Assembly: GCA_964350695.1 (NCBI GenBank) | Contig: CAYGKM010000004.1 | Span: 85,427 to 149,426 of the forward strand | Direction: 5' to 3' | DNA length: 64,000 nucleotides | Origin: TMED27 sp964350695 | GTDB lineage: Bacteria; Pseudomonadota; Alphaproteobacteria; Micavibrionales; Micavibrionaceae | Position numbers and translations under genes: made by a program | The notes under the pieces: model-generated | Database searches by the model: none | Told to the model about the DNA's origin: nothing | The model's input: the letters and a program-made list of their open reading frames with translations, nothing else | In this document: piece by piece, positions 1 through 7,702 of the stretch | Numbering within the stretch: the stretch's first letter is position 1 | Layout: each line of letters opens with the position of its first letter

Positions 1-637
1 TCAAAAACTCAACCGGCGTTGCCCAATAATCTGACTGCCCCCAGTTTTTCTGATCCACGATATAACGTGTCTTATTCACCAGATTGTTAACTTGCGCGGC
101 CATGTTCTTGATGGATCCGCCTTTGAATTTTTGTAAATCATTCTGCCACTCTTTCATAACTTTAACAGAGCTGGCTTCGTTAAGCTCACGATCAAAACGG
201 TTGAACATCTGTGTCCATTTTGTGAACGCTTTCAAATCACCGGATCGCTTCTCGGAAGTGCCGTAAATCGCAGGATACGCCGTCACGCGTGCAAATTCAG
301 CAGACATGCTCGCAAGCTGGATCTTCGCAGGAACATCTTTAATTTGTCCTGCATGCGCCTTCTTCGGCGCGAAACTTGAAAAAGATGTGAAGAACAAAAG
401 ACCCGTCGCAGTCGTGCGAAGCGCAGCCTGCTTAAACAAGATCATACCAAGATCTCTGCGGGTAATCGCAGCGCTTTCTATGAAAATCTGACCGAGAGGT
501 TTTTGTGTTTCTTTTTGAAGCGCGAGCGCGGAAGACAGCTCGTCCTTATTGATAATGCCTCTTTTAAGAAGAAGATCACCAAGCCTGGAATGCTCAAGGT
601 GACTCTTCAAACTACGCAATATACCCTTGTTACTCAT
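1..637 (-). CDS. BTLCP transglutaminase-like cysteine protease, partial, with N-terminal MshEN-like domain
   Basis: The minus-strand frame runs open from an ATG at 637 to the left edge, so about 212 N-terminal residues are present and the C-terminal catalytic part is missing. Residues about 18-70 read as an MshEN/GspE-N-like helical module, with LGDLLLKRGII and KPLGQIFIESAAIT motifs. A hydrophobic stretch follows at about 74-98, ending APKKAHA, and could act as an internal export signal. The last visible residues, RYIVDQKNWGQSDYWATPVE, match the start of the BTLCP core. BTLCP proteins are predicted periplasmic cysteine proteases of Proteobacteria; some related LapG enzymes cleave adhesins. 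AAGGGGA lies just upstream of the start. The substrate is unknown, and the Cys-His-Asp triad cannot be checked here. Confidence 0.75.
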   Translation of the reverse strand, partial: MSNKGILRSLKSHLEHSRLGDLLLKRGIINKDELSSALALQKETQKPLGQIFIESAAITRRDLGMILFKQAALRTTATGLLFFTSFSSFAPKKAHAGQIKDVPAKIQLASMSAEFARVTAYPAIYGTSEKRSGDLKAFTKWTQMFNRFDRELNEASSVKVMKEWQNDLQKFKGGSIKNMAAQVNNLVNKTRYIVDQKNWGQSDYWATPVEFL

Positions 638-828
638 TCAAATCCCCTTATCGGCCGAAACCGACCTACTACCCTGTATTTTTATTATTTGTATAACCCT
701 AGCCTTTATTCTACCGCGAAAATCCTTGAGGAAGTCTTAACATTATTGAAAATGCGATCTAATAAACGAAAATATTTGTGAAATGCCTGATTTTCCGCTA
801 AAACCAAGGCCTTAGATAAAGGATAAAA

Positions 829-2343
829 GTGAATAAAATGGCTGCAGACACTCTGAATTCCGTATTGGAAAACATTAAAAACGCAAAAATTTTAGTAATT
901 GGCGACATTATGCTCGATAGATTCGTCTATGGGCATGTCGACCGAATCTCCCCTGAAAGCCCCGTTCCCGTGCTGTCTATCTCCCGTGAAGAATCAATGC
1001 TCGGCGGCGCAGGAAATGCTTTGGCGAATCTGGCAGGGCTGAGCGCGAACGCCGAAATCCTCTCCGTCATTGGGGATGACCAGCAAGGAAAAGACTTAAG
1101 CGCGGTTCTGAAAACTCTGGGGTTTAAAACCGATGGCCTTATTCAGGATAAATCGCGCCCGACAAGCGTAAAAACCCGTTATCTTGCGGGCCACCAGCAA
1201 CTCCTGCGCGCTGATTTCGAGAAAAAACACCCCCTAAGCACTGAAATCGAAGAAACGCTTCTCAGGGCTGCAAAAACGGCGATGAAGGCCGCGCACGTCG
1301 TGATTCTCTCCGATTACGGCAAGGGCCTGCTCACACCGTCTTTAATAAAAGACATTATTGCCCTCGCAAACGCGCAGTCCATCCCCGTGATCGTTGACCC
1401 CAAAGGCAAAGACTTTGGAATTTACCGCGGCGCGTTCGCCGTAACGCCCAATAAAAAAGAACTCTCCGAAGCCACAGCTATGCCCGTTGATACGGATGAA
1501 CAGGTGATCGCCGCCGCCGAAAAAATCATCAAGGATTGCGGCATTGAAGCCGTGATCGCCACGCGCTCCGCCGATGGTATGAGCGTCATAAAAAAGGGCA
1601 CAAAACCTACCCATTTTGCCACTAAAGATATCGAGGTTTTCGATGTTTCCGGCGCGGGCGATAGCGTTATCGCGACCATCGCCGCCAGTCTGGCCGCAGG
1701 CGCGGACCTGAACGCCGCCGCCACCCTCGCCAATCTGGCAGGCAGCATAGTGGTGACAAAAGTCGGCACTGCCCCCATCCGCATTGATGAACTCAAAAAC
1801 GCATTGGCAGAGCAAGGCGCGCAAGGGCCGCAAGATCGCACGCGCCGCGCCGAAATTTTAAGCTGGGACGCCGCAGCCGAACAAATAAAACGCTGGAAGG
1901 CCCGCGGCCTGAAGGTCGGCTTCACCAATGGCTGCTTCGATATCCTGCATTTCGGTCATGTCACATATCTCAACGATGCCCGCGATCATTGCGACCGACT
2001 GGTGCTAGGCCTGAACTCCGATGCCTCAATCCGCATCCTCAAAGGCCCTGACCGCCCCGTCCATGACGAGCAATCCCGCGCCACCGTCCTCGCCGCGCTC
2101 GGCTCCATTGATATGGTCGTGATGTTCGGCGCGGAAAAAGCGGGGGATGACAACACCGCAATCAAACTCCTCGAAACCTTAAAGCCCGATGTCTATTTCA
2201 AAGGCGGCGATTATACCGTCGATCAAATCCCCGAAAGCCCCGCCGTGATGGCTTATGGCGGCGAGGTTAAGGTCATGCCCGTATATGCAGGCCACTCCAC
2301 CACAAACTCAATCGCTAAAATAAATAAGAACGAAGCCGCATAA
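829..2343 (+). CDS. hldE: bifunctional heptose-7-phosphate kinase / heptose-1-phosphate adenylyltransferase
   Basis: HldE makes ADP-heptose precursor for the LPS inner core in the cytoplasm: an N-terminal PfkB-type kinase phosphorylates heptose 7-phosphate and a C-terminal adenylyltransferase activates the product. The kinase half (about 1-320) has the GDIMLDRFVYG start and the DVSGAGDSV phosphoacceptor loop. The C-terminal half (about 345-504) has TNGCFDILHFGH with the HxGH nucleotidyltransferase motif. The 504 residues fit the fused form, so neither domain is lost. I chose GTG at 829 because AAAGGA sits 5 bases before it; ATG at 838 is the alternative. It is divergent from the BTLCP gene. 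Confidence 0.95.
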   Translation: MNKMAADTLNSVLENIKNAKILVIGDIMLDRFVYGHVDRISPESPVPVLSISREESMLGGAGNALANLAGLSANAEILSVIGDDQQGKDLSAVLKTLGFKTDGLIQDKSRPTSVKTRYLAGHQQLLRADFEKKHPLSTEIEETLLRAAKTAMKAAHVVILSDYGKGLLTPSLIKDIIALANAQSIPVIVDPKGKDFGIYRGAFAVTPNKKELSEATAMPVDTDEQVIAAAEKIIKDCGIEAVIATRSADGMSVIKKGTKPTHFATKDIEVFDVSGAGDSVIATIAASLAAGADLNAAATLANLAGSIVVTKVGTAPIRIDELKNALAEQGAQGPQDRTRRAEILSWDAAAEQIKRWKARGLKVGFTNGCFDILHFGHVTYLNDARDHCDRLVLGLNSDASIRILKGPDRPVHDEQSRATVLAALGSIDMVVMFGAEKAGDDNTAIKLLETLKPDVYFKGGDYTVDQIPESPAVMAYGGEVKVMPVYAGHSTTNSIAKINKNEAA

Positions 2344-2377
2344 ATCCTCGCTTTGTGAATAACTACACTTCCCTAAC

Positions 2378-2414
2378 TTGACATTTCAAACTTTCTAAAT
2401 GAGAATGATTATCA
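2378..2414 (+). promoter_or_regulatory. sigma70-like promoter overlapped by a Fur-type box
   Basis: TTGACA (2378-2383) is followed after 17 bases by GAGAAT (2401-2406). The -10 hexamer is covered by TGAGAATGATTATCA (2400-2414), which differs at one base from the 7-1-7 Fur consensus. The site lies 43 bp upstream of the 69-residue gene at 2457. Iron-dependent repression is inferred from the overlap; Fur or another alphaproteobacterial iron regulator could bind. Confidence 0.6.
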
Positions 2415-2456
2415 GGCGCATCATCGCCACATACACATCACATATAGGAGACACAA

Positions 2457-2666
2457 ATGCTTTCCGACTTCCTCACTCTCGAAATTTATTTCGGCCACGA
2501 CGCCTCCGCGCAGTTTTTTGAAGACCTCGCAAAACGCTACGGCAAAAAATCCATAGAAAAAGCCGTTCAAACAGGCGACCTCATCCAAAAGAAAATCGCA
2601 ATCGGCCCCGATGCCGGGCGTGATTTAATCTGGCTCAGCGAAAAAGGCCGTCAAAAGATCGCCTAA
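2457..2666 (+). CDS. small 69-residue protein behind an iron-box promoter, unknown function
   Basis: I do not recognise a family. The protein is soluble, without signal peptide or membrane segment. Its second half (FFEDLAKRYGKKSIEKAVQT, then LIWLSEKGRQKIA) has the look of a compact helical or winged-helix fold: the ending resembles the final strand and helix of small MarR/ArsR-like modules, but this is only resemblance. A strong ribosome site, ATAGGAGACACAA, precedes the ATG. The gene stands alone between hldE and a lipoprotein gene, with its own promoter carrying a Fur-like box, so a role in iron response is a reasonable guess. Confidence 0.7.
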   Translation: MLSDFLTLEIYFGHDASAQFFEDLAKRYGKKSIEKAVQTGDLIQKKIAIGPDAGRDLIWLSEKGRQKIA

Positions 2667-2740
2667 AAGCGGGGCTATACGCACGCGCCAAGACTTGCTA
2701 CGATACGTATACGAATACCATTTTTCATGGCAGGTCTCAC

Positions 2741-2953
2741 ATGCGCAGCATTCTTTTTCTATCTTCTTGTCTTTTCGCCCTAGGCGGGTGCTATAACCCC
2801 ACCTTCATGCCGTCAGGCTATAAATATCATCACGAACAATATAAATCCCCGCCAGGCCCCGAAAGCCCGATAAAAGCTGCCCATGCGGATAAAGATACGA
2901 TGGCACAACCCGCACATTCAGAAGAATCCGATGAAAACCCATACAACCCTTAA
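2741..2953 (+). CDS. small lipoprotein, unknown function
   Basis: The 70-residue product starts with a short hydrophobic segment ending in the lipobox LGGC (cysteine 17), so it should be lipidated by Lgt/LspA and held at the envelope. The mature part is hydrophilic, rich in Pro, His and Glu, with HYE/HHE-like patches and no recognisable domain. The end of the gene overlaps the start of the next lipoprotein gene by 23 bp, which implies translational coupling and a shared process. No homologue is recognised. Confidence 0.7.
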   Translation: MRSILFLSSCLFALGGCYNPTFMPSGYKYHHEQYKSPPGPESPIKAAHADKDTMAQPAHSEESDENPYNP

Positions 2954-3497
2954 AGCGCTGCTTTTATTGCCGCTTGCGGCGGGCGTGATGGCGACCTCGG
3001 CCTGTACACTGGCGTTGCTTGATACGGCTGCCTCAGGGATATTCCCCAATGAGGATATCAATTTCACATCACAAAATTACAGCGCCGCAGATTATCTAAT
3101 CCAGCAAGCCAAACCTTTCGTTGATCGCTATTCTGTTATTCAGGCGCAGCCCTTATCTGATACAGACCAGCCAAATATGGAATCCACCTACGGCAAAATG
3201 GTGCCGGAGCAAATCGGTATCCGTCTTTCCCAACTCGGCTACCGCATGGATCTTTCCACTGTCGCCACTGCCGCGGATACGAACTATCTCAAACCCGCCG
3301 CCAGCTCTCTTAAAAAAGACCCTGACTTTATACTTTCAGGAACATTCACCCGCCGCCGCGTTGAGGTTGATGTCAGTACTCGTATCATTGATACGCGTAA
3401 TGGCCGCGTTATCGCCGTGTTTGACTACACGCTTCCGCGCTCCCGCGAAGTCGATGATCTCGCAAAGCCAATTCCAAAAATCACGCGCGTAGAATAA
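2931..3497 (+). CDS. FlgO-family outer-membrane lipoprotein
   Basis: From the ATG at 2931 the 188-residue protein has a signal sequence with the lipobox TSAC. The body matches the FlgO-like fold: SAADYLIQQAKPFVDR, then STYGKMVPEQIGIRLSQLGY, then a C-terminal sheet region with GTFTRRR and IIDTRNGRVIAVFDY. FlgO in Vibrio is an outer-membrane lipoprotein needed for flagellar stability, but the family is also widespread away from flagellar genes, and none are nearby. An upstream in-frame start at 2883 would add a charged stretch before the signal peptide and is rejected. The start lies inside the previous lipoprotein gene. Confidence 0.75.
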   Translation: MKTHTTLKALLLLPLAAGVMATSACTLALLDTAASGIFPNEDINFTSQNYSAADYLIQQAKPFVDRYSVIQAQPLSDTDQPNMESTYGKMVPEQIGIRLSQLGYRMDLSTVATAADTNYLKPAASSLKKDPDFILSGTFTRRRVEVDVSTRIIDTRNGRVIAVFDYTLPRSREVDDLAKPIPKITRVE

Positions 3498-3519
3498 CCG
3501 CGTAGGGCATTGAGCTTTA

Positions 3520-4269
3520 TTATCTGGAAAGTAACACGTGATAGAAGTGATTGCCGCCGCCAAGCGTGCAGCTCACACAAGCTTGCGGGGCAGGGCGCGC
3601 CGCAGAGGTGTTCGGGTCTTGTGTAAAGCTTGTCTCGTCCATCGTATTGGCGGTCGCATAAAACTGGATCGTCGCATCAAACCGCCCAAGCGCCCCGACA
3701 TTCACACAAGACCCCGCATTGGTCGTCCCTGACGCCGCTGTCGCCCCTGTATCGGCAGGCGCGCTTTGCCCGTTAATCTCGTTGATCTTGTCGCAAAACG
3801 CCTGCGTCACATTCGGCAAAACCGCAACCAGTTCCGCGCGGCTAGCCGTTCCCATGCCCGGAATATGCGTGCCGCCATAAAATTCCCACGCGCTTCCGTC
3901 ATTCACGCCTTGCGGCGGCGCTTTATAATTTGCTGCGCCCCCTTCGGGGTGAAACACTTGATGCGTAAATCCGTATGTCCCGTCGGCCACGGTGATGTCG
4001 CCATAATCTGCATTGGCGTCATAATGCGCAAAGCGGATATCGCCCTCGCTCTTGCCGTCTTTCATAATATAATTGACTGCCCGCTCTAATTCCGAAGCAT
4101 AGCGCTGCACTTCGCTGGCGCGAATCACCAAAGTCTCTCCGTCTATATTCGACCCTTCAGGGCGATTAGTGGATTGTATCGCCGCCGTTAAAAGCCCGAT
4201 CAGGACTACAGCCAATAGAATAATAAAAAGAATATTGCCGCGTTCGGCATGTCTGGATGTATGGCTCAT
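3520..4269 (-). CDS. pilin-like single-pass envelope protein (paralogue of 10036-10677)
   Basis: The 249-residue protein begins with a short charged tail and one hydrophobic helix (ERGNILFIILLAVVLIGLLT, about residues 10-30), as in pilin-like or TadE-like proteins. It lacks the Gly/Glu+5 prepilin peptidase signature of true type IV pilins. The rest is extracytoplasmic, with several cysteines, GTASRAELVAVLPNVTQ in the middle, and the ending HFYHVLLSR. The protein at 10036-10677 shares the N-terminal helix, the GTAS...LVA[VI]LPN block and the terminal F-Y-x-V-L-[IL]-S-R. The ATG at 4269 shares one base with the dacA stop (TGATG), so I use it instead of the start at 4296. Function unknown. Confidence 0.75.
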   Translation of the reverse strand: MSHTSRHAERGNILFIILLAVVLIGLLTAAIQSTNRPEGSNIDGETLVIRASEVQRYASELERAVNYIMKDGKSEGDIRFAHYDANADYGDITVADGTYGFTHQVFHPEGGAANYKAPPQGVNDGSAWEFYGGTHIPGMGTASRAELVAVLPNVTQAFCDKINEINGQSAPADTGATAASGTTNAGSCVNVGALGRFDATIQFYATANTMDETSFTQDPNTSAARPAPQACVSCTLGGGNHFYHVLLSR

Positions 4270-5648
4270 CAATTTTGCGGGGCCACAGGCAGGCATTCAT
4301 CAATATAATTGCACGCCGCTAAGGCCTCTCCGCGCGTAAAGCCGGTCAGCCGCCCGCGGAATAGCCAACCATCCGCAGTCTTCAAGGGCGCAATCATTGG
4401 CTGCGCTTGAGAATAAGGCGTAGGCAATGCCGCCAAAGTTTTCTGGATCGCTTCATCGGTCGCAACGCGGCTTGTGAACGCCCCGATCTGCACCGACCAA
4501 GGCGCAACGCTTTCAGGTTCTTTTGCAACCCGCGCTTGACCGGTGGTCAGAGATATATTCTGCACACGCGCAGGGCTGGGCGCGCTTTCGCCCTTATACG
4601 CCGCAATCGCCATCAGGCCCGTTTCAATCCGTCTTGAAATCGCAGGGTCAAAATCCCCCTCGCCAATCATAGTCTGATACCCGCCTTGAAGCGCGGCATT
4701 CGCCGTTGACCATTGCTGCGTGCTTTCGCCCTGCTCTGCTGTAATGGTCGCGCCAAGCGCCGCCACAATCTCGGGCTTGCGGCTAGGCAGTGGCACATTC
4801 GCGCTTGCTACGCGGATATCGGCGATTTTGGAAAATGCACTATCAAGCAAAACTTCCATATGCGCGTTCCGCGTTTTGGACGTGCGCCCGCCAAAAACCA
4901 CCCCGATCACGCGGCGATTATTCCGCACAGCAGAGGCAATCAGGTTAAAACCGGACGCCGCGACATATCCCGTCTTCATACCGTCCATACCCTTATAGGT
5001 ACTCATAAGACGGTTATGGTTACGATAGGACTTTCCGTCATAGCTATAATTTTGTTTCGAGAAATAACGGTAATATTCCGGATATTCGTTAATCACATAC
5101 CGCGCCATCTTGGCCATATCCCGCGCTGTCGTCACTTGCCGCTTATCATGCAGCCCCGATGCGTTCCTGAACGTGGTTCTGTTCATACCCATTGCAATGG
5201 CCTTGCGATTCATTAAGCTCGCGAAACCGCTTTCGGTGCCGCCCAAATGCTCGGCCATCGCCACGGCCACATCATTCGCGGATTTCGTCACAAGAACATA
5301 AATCGCATCTTTAACCTTGATACTTGAACCGGGCTTAAGATCCAGCTTGCTCGGCACCATACTGGCGGCATGATTGGATATGCGGATGCGGTCATTAAGC
5401 TGCAGTTTTCCGCCCTCAATCGCCTCAAACGCCATTAACAGCGTCATAACCTTGGTCAAAGACGCCGGATGCAAGGATTTATCAGGATTGCTCTGGTGAA
5501 GAATCATTCCCGTATCCGCATCCATCACAATGGAGGCATATCTCGGATTGCCTTTGGCATGTGCAAATGTGGACGTGAAGAAAAGAGCCGCAGCCAAAAC
5601 CGCGAAAAACAGAAACGATATGTGAGAGTTATCTCTATGTCTGTTCAT
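4269..5648 (-). CDS. dacA: D-alanyl-D-alanine carboxypeptidase with C-terminal SPOR domain
   Basis: This penicillin-binding protein (S11 family, 459 residues) trims the terminal D-Ala from peptidoglycan stem peptides in the periplasm. A signal peptide ends near AHAK (about residue 32). The active-site motifs are all present: SLTK (SxxK), SAN (SxN) and KTG in GMKTGY. After the catalytic domain and a linker, residues about 380-459 form a SPOR domain (WSVQIGAFTSRVATDEAI), which in other proteins binds denuded glycan at the division site. It is translationally coupled to the pilin-like gene downstream. The exact paralogue (dacA, dacC or dacF-like) cannot be settled from sequence alone. Confidence 0.92.
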   Translation of the reverse strand: MNRHRDNSHISFLFFAVLAAALFFTSTFAHAKGNPRYASIVMDADTGMILHQSNPDKSLHPASLTKVMTLLMAFEAIEGGKLQLNDRIRISNHAASMVPSKLDLKPGSSIKVKDAIYVLVTKSANDVAVAMAEHLGGTESGFASLMNRKAIAMGMNRTTFRNASGLHDKRQVTTARDMAKMARYVINEYPEYYRYFSKQNYSYDGKSYRNHNRLMSTYKGMDGMKTGYVAASGFNLIASAVRNNRRVIGVVFGGRTSKTRNAHMEVLLDSAFSKIADIRVASANVPLPSRKPEIVAALGATITAEQGESTQQWSTANAALQGGYQTMIGEGDFDPAISRRIETGLMAIAAYKGESAPSPARVQNISLTTGQARVAKEPESVAPWSVQIGAFTSRVATDEAIQKTLAALPTPYSQAQPMIAPLKTADGWLFRGRLTGFTRGEALAACNYIDECLPVAPQN

Positions 5649-6020
5649 AAAATGCCCAAAAGAAATATCAGATTTGAAACGCGGACCCAGTCACTATTAT
5701 TATAAGATCCTTCAAATATTATATACAGGTTTCTGCTTATTGTCCAATTTATGACGTGGACAAAATTGGAACAAAAGGGAACCAAAATCAAAGCAAACGC
5801 GTTGGTAAAATGGCGAAAATATAGCGAAACTTAAAATGCTGCACTGCAAAAAAATACTTGACTCAGAAGCCTATTCATACTAAATTATAAGTATTGCTGC
5901 ACTGCAACACGGCTTTACAAGGATTAAATTTATTCCGAATTGCCTATTGTTTGACCGCAATGTAGTTTGAAGGCCTTGCGTATAAATTGACCTCCAAACT
6001 GATATTTAAAAGGATGAATT
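5649..6020 (+). other. intergenic region between divergent dacA and phasin genes
   Basis: This 372-bp AT-rich gap holds the dacA leader on one side and the phasin promoter with its two operator boxes on the other. No open frame of interest, tRNA or terminator is visible. Confidence 0.7.
5837..5907 (+). promoter_or_regulatory. phasin promoter flanked by two identical PhaR-type boxes
   Basis: TTGACT (5858-5863) and TAAATT (5881-5886) are 17 bases apart. The 13-mer TGCTGCACTGCAA occurs exactly twice, at 5837-5849 just upstream of the -35 and at 5895-5907 near the expected transcription start. TGC-rich elements of this kind are operators of PhaR, the repressor that leaves DNA when it binds polyhydroxyalkanoate granules. 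Repression by PhaR is inferred; phaR itself is not in the window. Confidence 0.7.
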
Positions 6021-6797
6021 ATGACTGAAGAAAATCAGGCAAATGTTGTGCCTCTGAAACAAGAAGCCCCTAAAAAGGCCGTCAAAAAGAAGAAGCCTTC
6101 AAAAGCTAAAAATGCTGCGAAGCCAAAAGCTGCTGCCCAAAAAGCAACAGTCACAACAAAATCCGAAAAAACTGAAACGGCCGTCCAAACCGCTAAGGCT
6201 ATTACAGAGCCAAAAGCGCCCATGAAGCAAACCGCTGAAAAAACACCTGCGAAAAAAGCTGTAAAGAAAAAATCACAAAAAGCAGTGAAAACCGTGTCTA
6301 ACAAAGCCGCGAAAAAAGCTGTAAAAAAAGCCCCCGCAAAACGCATGCAGGGCGTAAAAACCAAGGTGCAGGCTACACTTAAGCCGACACCGATCATTGA
6401 AAATATCAAAAAGGAGACCACCATGAAAAACCAAAACTTTGACTTCACAAAGATTTCACAACAAGCCGCGAATGCGAGCCGTGAAAATGTAGAAGCGTTC
6501 ATCAAGTCAGGTACGATTTTCGCCAAGGGCTTTGAAGAGCTCATGAAAACTGCTGCCGCTTTGACACAAACAGCCGCTGAAAAGCAGGCGCAATTTGCCA
6601 AAGAAGTGATGAGCTCAAAAACATTGAACGAGTTCGCCGAAGCGCAAAACAAAGTTGCACAAAACTCTTTCAACGAGTTGATGGTTAATACAACCAAGCT
6701 TTCGGAAATGAGCGTTAAGCTTTTGTCAGAAGCCTCAGAGCCAATCAACAAAGTGATGACAAAAACAATCACAACCGCGCAAAAGCAAGCGGCATAA
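6021..6797 (+). CDS. phasin with lysine/alanine-rich H1-like N-terminal extension
   Basis: Phasins coat intracellular polyester (PHA) granules. Residues 135-258 form a phasin domain: helical, with FDFTKISQQAANASRENVEA and long amphipathic heptads around FAKGFEELMKTAAAL. Residues 1-134 are a histone-H1-like tail dominated by KKAVKKK, AAKKAVKKAPAK and similar repeats, likely to bind nucleic acid. Pseudomonas PhaF has similar parts in the opposite order. AAGGA precedes the start. Inside the gene, AAGGAGACCACC lies before an in-frame ATG at 6423, so a 124-residue phasin without the tail could also be made. A terminator follows at 6818. Confidence 0.88.
   Translation: MTEENQANVVPLKQEAPKKAVKKKKPSKAKNAAKPKAAAQKATVTTKSEKTETAVQTAKAITEPKAPMKQTAEKTPAKKAVKKKSQKAVKTVSNKAAKKAVKKAPAKRMQGVKTKVQATLKPTPIIENIKKETTMKNQNFDFTKISQQAANASRENVEAFIKSGTIFAKGFEELMKTAAALTQTAAEKQAQFAKEVMSSKTLNEFAEAQNKVAQNSFNELMVNTTKLSEMSVKLLSEASEPINKVMTKTITTAQKQAA
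6411..6425 (+). promoter_or_regulatory. internal Shine-Dalgarno and start codon within the phasin gene
   Basis: AAGGAG at 6411-6416 sits six bases before an in-frame ATG at 6423-6425 (codon 135), exactly at the border between the H1-like tail and the phasin domain. It is at least as strong as the site at the annotated start. It predicts a second, tail-less phasin product. Confidence 0.65.
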
Positions 6798-6817
6798 GCG
6801 CTTAAAATAATAAATTC

Positions 6818-6854
6818 AAAAACCCCGCCTGATCATCTTCAGCGCGGGGTTTTT
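6818..6854 (+). terminator. rho-independent terminator after the phasin gene
   Basis: AAAAACCCCGC (6818-6828) and GCGGGGTTTTT (6844-6854) form an 11-bp stem with a 15-base loop and a T run. It lies 21 bp after the phasin stop and isolates that gene from clpS. Confidence 0.85.
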
Positions 6855-6904
6855 ATTTCCGCAAAACCCCTTCACGCTCGTGATTTTTGTGATAAAATTA
6901 TTAT

Positions 6905-7309
6905 ATGGATAAAATGACGTTTAATTGTGACGAACACTTTATGATGTCGCCCACCATGAACGGTGACGCGGAATACCCCAACGGCCCCGATTACGGGAAC
7001 GAAGAGCATGAGCAAGATGAATCAGGCCTCATGCTCAAAACGCGGCCCAAAACCCAAAAACCGGCCATGTATAAGGTCCTGCTTTTGAACGATGATTTCA
7101 CGCCGATGGAATTCGTCGTCCATGTGCTGGAAAAATTCTTCTCGAAAAACCGCGCCGAAGCCACCGATATCATGCTCCATGTTCATCGCCGCGGCGTCGG
7201 CATTTGCGGCGTGTTCACTTACGAAATCGCCGAAACCAAAGTCGCGCAAGTCATGGATTTTGCCAGAGCAAACGAACAACCCCTCCAATGCACAATGGAA
7301 AAGGAATAG
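6905..7309 (+). CDS. clpS: ClpS adaptor for ClpA
   Basis: ClpS delivers N-degron substrates to ClpAP and alters ClpA substrate choice in the cytosol. The core (about residues 45-132) carries KTQKPAMYKVLLLNDDFTPM, followed by the EFVVHVLEKFF helix and HVHRRGVGICGVFTYEIAETK, all family hallmarks. The N-terminal 45 residues are acidic and variable. Starts at 6905, 6914 or two later Met codons are all possible because no clear Shine-Dalgarno is seen. It is followed by an orphan gene and then clpA, the usual partner. Aat, which adds N-degron residues, is also encoded in this window. Confidence 0.93.
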   Translation: MDKMTFNCDEHFMMSPTMNGDAEYPNGPDYGNEEHEQDESGLMLKTRPKTQKPAMYKVLLLNDDFTPMEFVVHVLEKFFSKNRAEATDIMLHVHRRGVGICGVFTYEIAETKVAQVMDFARANEQPLQCTMEKE

Positions 7310-7312
7310 CCC

Positions 7313-7702
7313 TTGTCAGATGAAATAAAACTATCAAAGCGCGTAACGCTTGATTTCACAGGCAGATATGAAGACAAAGCCAGAGACCCGTCTTACGCGT
7401 GGTTAGATGAATGGGAAGAGGAATACAGGATCGTAAAAGATCTTTTTTATAATGTAGAAGAACAGCATTTTGATCTGGGGTTTCCGGTGCGCTTCGATAT
7501 TTTGTGTTCCGAAAAAGCCTTCAATGCCTTGCCCAAAAACGCTCTAAATGAAGACACGGAATGGGTGAAAGAGGGCATCATCATAGATTCCAGAAAAAAC
7601 CGAAAAGAAGAATTTGAATTCGAAAGAGCCGGCGAACCTGATACACTGGGGGAGGCGCTTAAAAAACCGCTCACTTTCAACAAAACAGAACAGTCAAACT
7701 GA
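7313..7702 (+). CDS. orphan acidic protein between clpS and clpA
   Basis: The 129-residue protein has no recognised domain, signal peptide or membrane segment. It is acidic and aromatic-rich (SYAWLDEWEEEYRIVKDLFY) with a charged C-terminal tail. The start is a TTG at 7313 with AAGGA in the right place, 3 bases after the clpS stop. Its stop overlaps the clpA ATG (TGATG), so clpS, this gene and clpA look co-translated. The position suggests a role with ClpAP, for instance as a substrate or accessory factor, but nothing in the sequence proves it. Confidence 0.75.
   Translation: MSDEIKLSKRVTLDFTGRYEDKARDPSYAWLDEWEEEYRIVKDLFYNVEEQHFDLGFPVRFDILCSEKAFNALPKNALNEDTEWVKEGIIIDSRKNRKEEFEFERAGEPDTLGEALKKPLTFNKTEQSN

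Noticed and set aside
6035..6772. 245-residue minus-strand frame opposite the phasin gene
   Set aside because: Its Ala/Phe-rich sequence is only the complement of Lys/Ala repeats; it merely mimics a membrane protein.
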